Of a stretch of DNA of 41,389 bases, positions 32,650 through 41,389 are shown in pieces. The notes below the pieces were generated by a model that was not told the DNA's origin, made no database searches, and worked only from the letters and a program-made list of their open reading frames with translations. Source of the DNA: Sphaeroforma sirkka (taxonomy: Eukaryota > Opisthokonta > Ichthyosporea > Ichthyophonida); the NCBI GenBank assembly GCA_001586965.3, contig LUCW03000011.1, positions 1 to 41,389 of the forward strand, in the 5' to 3' direction. The position numbers and the translations under genes were made by a program. The first letter of the stretch is position 1; each line of letters starts with the position of its first letter.

Positions 32650-33047
32650 AATAATTTGCGAGAATGTTCATTTACCTAAAATCGGCCAATGACAACTGTG
32701 GGTCAGTGTATGCTAGCGTTGCGCTTACCTACAACTAACTACGGCAAAGATGGACACAGACCATAGTCACTGCTAAGGACGACGTGTACCAATCAGTTCA
32801 TAATTATAAATATAATTACATATGACTACGAGCATGACTATGCTATGCATATATATATGCATAGAAGGTATCTGTGAGAGTAGCCACAGACAGACGATTG
32901 CTTGTTGTGATGTCACGCACTGATATATAGATATACGGATTGTAATCTGTATCTATCGAATCATATATACTCCACAGCCTGCTCGATCAGGGGCGATATC
33001 AGACCAGAATAACAACAAACTCCACGCACAATACAGTGTGTGTGCGA

Positions 33048-33051
33048 TATA

Positions 33052-33090
<39 letters not shown>

Positions 33091-33119
33091 GTACACACAT
33101 ACACATACACATAAACAAG

Positions 33120-33164
<45 letters not shown>

Positions 33165-33197
33165 GTACACACACACACACATATATATATACACACA

Positions 33198-33281
<84 letters not shown>

Positions 33282-33283
33282 CT
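33048..33283. repeat. (AT)n/(AC)n compound microsatellite
   Basis: (AT)n at 33054-33081, then alternating (AC)n and (AT)n blocks to 33280. Open frames on both strands here are periodicity artefacts. It lies about 400 bp upstream of the proposed RBR start. Confidence 0.93.
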
Positions 33284-36200
33284 CTACCTTCTTGTTATGG
33301 AAATCGTCACTGACACATGCTACGCTGGGTCTTCTCCCGGATCCAATATCTGTCATCGTAACAAACCATATACAGGTAAAACACTTTGAATAAAAACGTA
33401 TTGATCACTGTGAGAGTCCCAGCTCTCATAGTCAACAGAGGTACACTTGACTACCACGTGCATCTCACATTGCACACGTTGGATTCAGCGCAACGTATTA
33501 AAAATATATCGGTGAACTCTGCCGACACATTTGTTCTGAGCTGAATGGTATACGGAGATCAGTGCTCCACTTTGCCACACCAGTGAGAAACCACTCCAAG
33601 CACTAACTGCGAAATAGACTACACAGCTACAACAGTAGGTCAGATTGCATAATAGATTGTGTGTCGACCACATTGCATTCGTTGACATAAATTGGTGCAT
33701 ATATATGCGAAAATGCGTATATATACATGAGCTTCTAAACACATATCGAGATTCTTAATGTTGCTGATATTGGGAAATGTTCTGAGCGATGGCTATAGGC
33801 ACACATGCTATGTTTATAGAAACTACTGCATTTAAACTATAACCCTATTAGCAGCTTTAAGTGCACGTTCATTCACATAATCATACAAGCTTGTGCATGT
33901 ACGCGCGGACTAGAAGCACACAGCCCGTGCTTGTGACATTCTAGTGATCAACTGTTAGAGATAGCCGTTGACTTATGGATTCTTATGTGGTGCAATTCAA
34001 GCACACATAGCTTAGAGCAATGGATAGATACGTGTGCATACATCATTTTCAACTTATAGAAAATTGAGTTTTTACAATTAAGTTTAAGAGGGCGCCTGTG
34101 TACACAGGAGCGTGCATGTGATTGCTGTGCAAATAGGTCATGATACGTAAACGGTTTTACGTGAAACAGTGTACGAGGGTGTGGAGAATGCCATGGTTAC
34201 CATCTCGAACCGTACAGTGAGAAAAGCGTACATCGAAGACTATAAATATACAATGTTGAAGGAGTGCTACTAGGGTACAAAACAATAGGTATATGGCCTG
34301 CATAGCTGTAGCTGACGATTAATCAGAATATAAGTGTACAATCAGGCATAACTAATGCCCAGAACAATAACATACCAAGCAGACTGGTGAGATGGGGTTT
34401 AAACCAAACGTAATTCATCACACACAAACATACGATATCACTCTAAGCGCTGTCAAGGTTCCGAAATACGTAACACACTTCAACTCTACAAGCATGGTAA
34501 AACTATAGGTATGACGCATCTCAGGAATCACCTGCTCTTGCTCAGGAATCACCTGCTCTCCAGTGCTAAATCAGTGTTGGTCAAAACATTTCTTAACATA
34601 CAGACACTCACATCACAGCATCATTTTGACCTATACAACCACGTAGGAAATATGATCTAATCGAGCAAGATCCACGGGCCTTAGCTATCTGGAGGCAAAC
34701 CTTGGTCGTAATATAAACAGTCACGGGATAGACATACCAGATGAGGACCTCTTAGTCTTCCGACCTGTTAGTATGCTCGAGAACCCCATACTCTCCGAGT
34801 GTCAGTTACGATATCATCGAAACTATATAGTGTACGGTGGTATAATTGTATGGCCTGTATGTGCTTGTTGTGAAAGAACAATGGTTGACTGTGGATGTGC
34901 ATAGTTGCACACCCCATGGGCAACATTATCCACTAATAATACAAAAAACGATCGGAAGGATAAGCCCTTGAACATACTGGGGATGTACGCAAAATTAAAC
35001 TCTTGTGAATACACAAATAACGTCATACATTTTTCTACAAATTGATTTAGGGTTCTAGGGTTCTAAAAATAGATAACGTATCTATAAATATAACAAAATT
35101 GAAAATATGCGACGCTAGAATTTAGCTCGTATTTTAAATTTGAATCGAGTTTAGATAAATTTGAAAGATATTCCGTGTGAAAGCGTACTATAATAGTGGT
35201 TACGTTTTCTGTATTCGCAACAGTACTCATTTATAAAATGCAGTAGAGAATCTGAAATACTCTCGGAAACGAAAGAAATATTTTTATGACACAGTAAAAA
35301 AACGTAAACAATAGAGAAATCAACACGACAATATGAAATCACGACTTTTTGCACGTGAAATGCAGTAAAAATTTTAAACTCTTGTGTTTTATAAATAGTT
35401 TTATTGAGATAATCGTAATTCGGGAAAATTCTTTTTATAGACTCTATCTCATTGGACTATCGTTTCATTTTTGTACATCAATGAAATACGCCTGAGTGTA
35501 GATAATTTTTCATTGGTACGTACGGTGGTTTCTGAGTTTTCGTGATTCTCTATTGTGGTCTTCAAGTCCAATCCCCAGGAGTCACTAATAATACGATATT
35601 TAGCTCCGAGTTTCGTGAATTTTCAGTTTGAAAGTGGTGTTTTTTACCAAAAAGACATTATTCAAAATACATAGGTTCGACACATATTGAACCTCTTTTT
35701 AAAAACAAAAAAATGAATAAATAAATATGGTCTGAGACTCGACTCTAAAAGAGTCAAGGCCGCTCAGTCCTCGTCGTTCATTGGTCAATACTAAATACAA
35801 CAGAGAACAGAATACATTAGCCTCAGCCCAGGCCCCAGAGCCTCAGGGCTCAGGCCCTCAGAGGTACTAATTAATTTGAAAATTATTTTTGCAAAAGACT
35901 CCAAGGGAGAGTAAAGTGGTTGTTAGGGTTACTCCATTTTTAGATAATACCAAGAGAATGCGCTCCAACAACTAAACATTTGAGAAAGTAGTCTGTATTT
36001 ATTTACCGCTGTAGAGTTGAGTTTAGACTTGACCGAGTATATCAACATATTTTAATTTTAAAAAAGCCACTCCAATACGAAAAGGTCAAGTCTACGTCCA
36101 CTTAGATGTGGCTTTTGAATATGTACATACGTTTTCACTAAAAATGATCACCCTTTTCAAAGTTACCCGATTCACTCGCCGTTTTTCCCTCTGTCGAATG

Positions 36201-38040
36201 GTTATTGAGTTCTTTATATTTAGTCGTCAATATTTGATGACCATGCGACCAATCCCAAAAGATTGATCGAAAAGCCGTACTTTTTCAATGCGACACATAG
36301 TGAAAACGTACATTTAGTTTCATTTGACTTATTATGCAGATTGCAGAAGAACAAGTATTTACGAATTTTTAATTTTTTAAAAATTGTTGTAACGGTATGG
36401 AAACCGGCTTTTTCATGCTAATATTACATTCCTGTTTTACTTCTTGGTATGATTCACTTCTCGATTGGCGACTGGTGCTGGCAGCTAGCCTGGGACCTTT
36501 TTTAGCCTCTATAGAGACTGTAAACAGATGGTAGGGTCTTTCATAGCCAGCTCTCTTTACCGTCACGCGCAAGACTCCGAGAGTCCATTCCCTTCTCGTT
36601 GAGTAGGAGACGAGGTCATCACATCATGTGTGGCCGTGTGAGCCTTGGCTCGTGGGGGGCCAGCAGGCGTAGCCGGTAGAGTCGGTAGACTATAGTTTTT
36701 AGTGCACAGTGTCAGTGTAACTTATAGCGCATACTGCAATGTCGAGTGGAAACTGAAATTTGAAACACGCATCATGGCTTTATTGGCGTCAAGCGGTTTT
36801 TTTAAATATATCAATATATATATATATATATATTATGTGTGTGGCGTTATTGGGTTTTTTATAAACAAAATGAAAAAAAAAGTGTCTGCGACTCTGCGCA
36901 GACTGCGCTATTTGTATTTTTGCACTTTGCAACTATTTCTCTATCAGAGGAGTAACGAAACTGTGTTTGTAGTTTTGAATTTATTTTTAAAAATAATCTA
37001 AAACAAGCATTCAACTATCTTTCTCGTGTCATGGACTTCTGGAATCTGGAGTCTGGACTCCTCCTCCCCTGCGGAGACATTGAATGGTGATTGGCGAAGC
37101 GTTGGTTTCATTGGGTACGATATCATCTGGCGGGAATATTGCTTTTTGTACAAAAAAACTAAAACTAGAAACTGACTGGCGACAGTGGGGAGAAGGGAGT
37201 GGGGAATCAGTTCGACAGCGGTTGTTCCACACTCTGTCTCGAGTTCTCGAGTCTCGAATCTCGACAGTCGAGACTCATCGAGAGAAAGTGGCCGTGCTCA
37301 CGAGAGAGTGATGAGAGACCTGCTTTTATTTTGTCACCATACCGTCTAATTAAAAAAAAACTGTATTTGTATGAAATTTGTATTGTAAAAAAATAAATAT
37401 AAAAACAAAACCAAAAAAGCAAAAACAAAATCATGGTCACTCTGGCGAATGGTAACTCTGAAGAGAGAGAGAGTGCCAAGAAGTGCCAAGAAGGCAAGAA
37501 CTTCATAGAAGAGTGACCCGATACAGATTTGGGTTTTGATTAAAAAAAAACAAAAAACCAAAAATAAATCAAAGAGAATGATTTTCTAAAAAACAAAAAA
37601 TAAATCAAAGACGATGATTTTTTTTTTGCATATTTTATTTGTGTGGTTTTTGTTCTGTTTTTGTTTAGAATGAAAACACGAAGTTGCAGTGTTGCTGGTT
37701 TTTAAAAATATTTACACTCTCTTGTTGCTGCCTGAGATGTGTTCGTGCAGCACTGACACTGTGAGTCTGTGAGACAGCAAGCCATACGGTGTCCAGAGCT
37801 CTAAAAATATGTGAGTCACGAACTCCAAATATTTCAGACATTTATGATTCAACAGTCAACACACAACAAGAGGATGATAAAAAAAAAAAAAGTAAAAAAG
37901 CTAAAGGGATATTTACGTAAATTACATTGTGACTTCAGACTTCAGTTTCCGGAACCGATCTGATGCCCCTGATAGTGAAATCACTCATCCGTATTACATT
38001 TATTTAGTTTTAGGAGACTGATGACCGATCTCTTTGCCAC
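33284..38040. other. AT-rich intergenic region, no gene recognised
   Basis: About 4.7 kb. No open frame shows a family motif or convincing splice structure. Noted inside: TTTAGGGTTCTAGGGTTCT at 35047-35065; an (AT)n run at 36815-36831; nested inverted TCTCGAGTCTCGA-like repeats at 37239-37285; and a two-copy repeat AAAATAAATCAAAGA at about 37560 and 37599. Confidence 0.5.
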
Positions 38041-38045
38041 AAAAG

Positions 38046-38060
38046 TGTATATATATTACG
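38046..38060 (+). promoter_or_regulatory. possible TATA element upstream of the kinase gene
   Basis: GTGTATATATATTACG lies about 100 bp before the kinase ATG. Position and sequence would suit a TATA box, but the region is AT-rich and this may be chance. Confidence 0.25.
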
Positions 38061-38153
38061 CGGCAAATAATATTTGTGATCACTTTTAAAATAGCTTGCT
38101 AAAATACACAAGAATATAATTCACCCATCCTTTAGAACGACCATATTAACAAG

Positions 38154-39146
38154 ATGCCTGCCGTACCCTCCACCCTTCCCCAGCTTGACGATGTTGCTAT
38201 TGCGCCGTTCAAGCAGACTAGTTTGGCCAAAAAATTGCATGCGTTGAATTTGGACGTGGTGAAGCCTGCACCACTTGACCCTGCTCCGCAATCTAAGGTC
38301 AAATTGGATTTGGCGAAACGCTTTACAAAAGAGTCGCTGCTTCAAAAAGGATCCACGTGTATTGTAACACAATGCCGGGACAATTCATACAATAGAGACG
38401 TGGCGCTGAAGAAGGGTACATATGCTCATTTGAAGCAAATAAGACGCGAGTACAAAATACACAAATCTTTAGAGCAGCACCCCAATGTAGCCACCATGCA
38501 CGACGTAGTCATGAACCGATCGAAGCGCCAAATTTGTCTGGTTATGGAGCTTTGTGCCGGCGGAGATTTGGTCGATATTCTCAGCCAAGCCGATCACGGA
38601 CTAGCAGAAGACACTACTTTCAGATATGCTCAACAGATCGCTACGGGCCTGGCCCACATCCATTCACAGGGTGTTGCACATCGCGATATCAAGTCCGATA
38701 ATATATGCTCAGATGAGACAACGGGGGTGATGAAAATAGTGGACTTCGGAGAAGCATCTCGTATTTCTGATCCAATTACTGGCTTATATAAGGGCACACC
38801 CGGCTACATGGCTCCCGAGATCGTTGAGCGACTCGAGAAGCGTATTGAGGCTGGGACCAAGGATTACAGCAACATTGACCTCCTAAAGTGTGATGTCTGG
38901 GCCTTTGGAATTACACTATACACTATGCTCACGAGTAAGTTCCCCTTTACCCTAGCATCTCAATCCACGCCTGAATATGCCAGTTACGCAAAGGGAGAGG
39001 TACTTGGTAAAGTTGAAGATTGGGAAAACATACCCGAATATATGCAAACGTTGTTGCTAAACGTTTTGGCGATCGACCCATCAAGTAGATGGAGTGCGCA
39101 ACAAGTCGTCTCGTATCTAGAGGATATGGAAAATACACTTTCATGA
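38154..39146 (+). CDS. serine/threonine protein kinase, single exon
   Basis: 330 residues, ATG at 38154 in an acceptable context (AACAAGATGCC), stop TGA at 39144-39146, no intron. A 60-residue N-terminal extension precedes a kinase domain at about 60-325. Seen: ATP-site Lys in VALKK (K86), helix C Glu (E99 in RREY), hinge LVMELCAGGD (129-138), HRDIKSDN (H176, D178, K180, N183), DFG (197-199), APE (220-222), DVW (D247), and the conserved late Arg (R312). The catalytic set is complete, so activity is expected. The residues (HRDIK, GTPGYMAPE) point to Ser/Thr specificity and a CAMK-like or fungal NPR/HAL-like fold; I cannot name an orthologue. Odd: the glycine loop region (LLQKGSTCIVTQC, 62-74) has one glycine where G-x-G-x-x-G is usual. 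No other domain or membrane segment is visible. Confidence 0.92.
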   Translation: MPAVPSTLPQLDDVAIAPFKQTSLAKKLHALNLDVVKPAPLDPAPQSKVKLDLAKRFTKESLLQKGSTCIVTQCRDNSYNRDVALKKGTYAHLKQIRREYKIHKSLEQHPNVATMHDVVMNRSKRQICLVMELCAGGDLVDILSQADHGLAEDTTFRYAQQIATGLAHIHSQGVAHRDIKSDNICSDETTGVMKIVDFGEASRISDPITGLYKGTPGYMAPEIVERLEKRIEAGTKDYSNIDLLKCDVWAFGITLYTMLTSKFPFTLASQSTPEYASYAKGEVLGKVEDWENIPEYMQTLLLNVLAIDPSSRWSAQQVVSYLEDMENTLS

Positions 39147-40333
39147 TTCACAAATTGATCAAATTTAGTAAATAACAATTAGTAAAGCAAAAGAATTTCG
39201 TTGAAAATACTTGAATATATGTGTGTCGGTCGCTAAAGCATCGTACTTTGTCACCTATAAAATATGGTGTTGGTTGGTTTTGCTATCACGCACAAAGTAG
39301 GTAATATTTATCGCTTATCGTTCGAGTTTACTTTGTGGCTAAGAACAGGTACACCCATCGTAAGCACCGCTGTCGCGATTTGAAGATATCAGGTGAACTA
39401 GTGTGTTTCCACTTTTGACCGGTATGATGTGGTAAATATAAATCTCTAAATTTAGTCTGCTAAGCTATCCACAACTGAACACCAGATAGGGGAGAAAAGT
39501 ATACGTTGCATTTTATATGCCATCGATTCCAGGCGACACTTGCGGAAAAAGATTTTGGTTCTACACTGTTGCATGCAACGCCTCTCTAACATCATTATCG
39601 AGTTGCCACCAGATTGCACCTTCCAAGCACACTGTTGAAACGTGTCTCTTGTTACATGGAAAACACTATACTACACTCGAGAAATTAATAGGATATATCC
39701 AAGGTATCCTGATATTGTTTATTTTACCCATCAGCAAAAGTGAACGATAAGAAGGTAGATCGCGGACACGATCCACAGCATACATCTTTTGGAAATCCAG
39801 TCATGTACAGTTATAATTGCATAAACATAGAAGTGAATGCGAGATATATTAGAATCTAGAATTATATGCCATTGTATGTCTTTTTTAGGATCTGACGACA
39901 GACGAGGAGAAAGCGGGGTGATTGCTGTTGTATCGTTTCTATAGATACAGCTACATTTATTAGATAGTAGTTTTCAATAATACAGATATGTATACATACC
40001 TGTTGTACACATGTTATTGGTGATTTGATATATGCATGTTTTTGATTTCTGAATGGCGAAGCGTTGTGGCACACATACGTATTGAAATGTGGACATACGG
40101 GACAATCATTCAAATTCGATGTTAACGGGTTAATTGTACATATCAAGGTGTTGAATATTTAGCTTTAGCTTGGGCCTGGGGACTTGGGGAAAGCAGCCGA
40201 GTGCCAACTGTTCAAACTACGCGACCGTACCAGATCAGCTGAAGTCAAATATTTGATGGTTATGTATTAAATTTATACAAATGTTTTCTCTCTCTTGTTT
40301 TTATTCAATAAGTCTTGCTTTCTGGAAAACACC
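39147..40333. other. intergenic, no gene recognised; one weak splice-like pair
   Basis: No family motif. A plus frame at 39517-39750 (77 codons, ATG) is unassigned. On the minus strand CAACAG|GTATGT (about 40003) and a pyrimidine-rich TCGTCTGTCGTCAG acceptor (about 39891) would join Cys/His-containing residues to a short end at 39862, but no upstream acceptor or start supports a full exon. Confidence 0.35.
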
Positions 40334-40375
40334 AAGTCCCAAGTCCCAAGTCCCAAGTCCCAAGTCCCAAGTCCC
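40334..40375. repeat. (AAGTCCC)6 microsatellite
   Basis: Six perfect 7-bp copies. The minus strand reads GGGACTT, a heptamer not equal to the TTTAGGG type seen elsewhere. Confidence 0.95.
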
Positions 40376-41389
40376 AACGCCTGTATACATTCTGCAGCCT
40401 ACGGGCTACGACCCCTGAGTCAGGAGGTGGTTGGTCGTTGGTACAGAAAAAGAATGCAGAACGGCAGATGTTCGCCTGCGCCCTGCTATCTGTTGGTCAC
40501 GAGCCCAACTGTCCTCTGTTTTAATTTTTGAGGGACATTCTATAAATAGAAATTGCTTCCTGAAATTGAACAATACATAGCCTTCTGAAAAATTAAAGAA
40601 ACACCAAAAACTAAAAAGTCATAATTTTACATTTTTACACACAAAGAAGAGCAAGAGTAAATTTGTGTTTTGAGACAAAAACTTTGATAAAACCAACTGT
40701 TTTGGTGTTTGGGTGCGCTCATTGTGAACTCACAGTCTCAACTCTCACGCCCACAGTGGCTGTGTCAGCTGTCGCCTGTCAGCCAGTCAACCTGTGTGGT
40801 GTTTTGATTTTCTAGACACAAAAAACAAAGAATGAGCCCAATTTTTTATTTATAGACACGCGGGAGCTGTGTTCGCTCTCGACTTAATCTCGACTCTATT
40901 TTTAATAATTCTGATTCAACAAACAGTCAAAAATCACTAATTCACTCACAATGTAAAAGTATTGATATGCTTTTGAAAACAACAAAAACAAAAACACGTA
41001 TTTTTTTTAGCACCGCCACAGCCTATTTCCAGCCACACAGGGCTCCGGCTGAGCCGCCTATATTTCTATTTCGAAAATTTAAGGCCAAGCAGAGCGGCAC
41101 AAACACAACACCACAGATCACAGTCCACACAAGTCGCCACAGACGCCCACTGCCCAGCAGTTGCCAAGTGGCTCTATTTTTGTTTGTTTCAAAAACATAG
41201 CCAAGGAGCTAACACATAGCCTTTTATAGCTATCTTTTTTAGGCGGCGTTGATATATAGAGGATAATAAAGATATGTCATAGTTGACAGTATTTGTATAG
41301 ATTTATAGTCTAATGAATAGATACAGAGATATATAACGACAGAATATAAATACATAGATATATGATTGTGAAGCTGATAGTATATAGAT
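40376..41389. other. AT-rich intergenic region, no gene recognised
   Basis: About 1 kb with A/T runs and short open frames lacking motifs. The window ends here. Confidence 0.5.

Noticed and set aside
32953-33393. Open frames of Cys-Val and His-Thr repeats
   Set aside because: (AC)n/(AT)n microsatellite translation.
39862-40146. A possible small minus-strand gene with DCPVCPHF...VCHN and a good donor/acceptor pair
   Set aside because: A stop lies just upstream, with no AG acceptor or ATG between it and the Cys residues, so no complete exon can be built; kept only as a note.
40334-40375. Telomere repeat tract
   Set aside because: The heptamer AAGTCCC/GGGACTT differs from TTTAGGG-type telomere repeats and is only six units long.

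Overview
The window is nuclear DNA of a eukaryote with long, repeat-filled introns and a heavy load of old retroelements. It shows GT-AG introns, (AT)n/(ACAT)n/(AC)n microsatellites, minisatellites, Ty3-like LTR elements including a chromodomain type, DIRS-like and LINE remnants, an RBR-type ubiquitin ligase and a eukaryotic protein kinase. I see no operons, bacterial promoters, rRNA or CRISPR. The mix would fit a unicellular relative of animals such as an ichthyosporean, but that placement is a guess from general character only.

Layout. 1-13461 is a retroelement graveyard. A decayed DIRS-like reverse transcriptase/RNase H lies at about 500-1472 (+). A Ty3-like LTR element fills 2044-9663 (read on the minus strand), with about 600-bp LTRs and a 4-bp target duplication. 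A short chromodomain-type LTR element lies at 10238-13461 (+), with 248-bp LTRs and its own 4-bp duplication. 13462-17760 has no gene I can support, only diverged repeats. 17763-18259 (-) is a second DIRS-like RNase H fossil. 18997-19593 is a solo LTR of the same family as the 2044-9663 element, in the opposite orientation. 19690-20150 (+) is a LINE reverse transcriptase fragment. 20598-21676 holds a large inverted repeat. 22709-23515 is about 800 bp of alternating purine-pyrimidine DNA.

The main host gene is on the minus strand, 32649 down to 24720. I read it by hand as nine exons whose splice phases all agree (2286 bp, 761 codons plus stop). It encodes one clear SH3 domain, a second SH3-like segment, a long low-complexity linker, then RING1, IBR and RING2. 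The three-part C-terminus matches the RBR class of E3 ubiquitin ligases, including a cysteine in the catalytic RING2 position. The first two exons are the least certain. Its introns are packed with tandem repeats, and two of these arrays copy the gene's own splice junctions. CCCTAAA-like (telomere-type) motifs occur in several of its introns.

A second host gene, at 38154-39146 (+), is a single-exon protein kinase with intact catalytic residues but a poor glycine loop. The rest (32650-38150 and 39147-41389) is AT-rich intergenic DNA with microsatellites and no gene I can support. The two host genes have no visible functional link; the window is best read as two unrelated genes beside a retroelement cluster.
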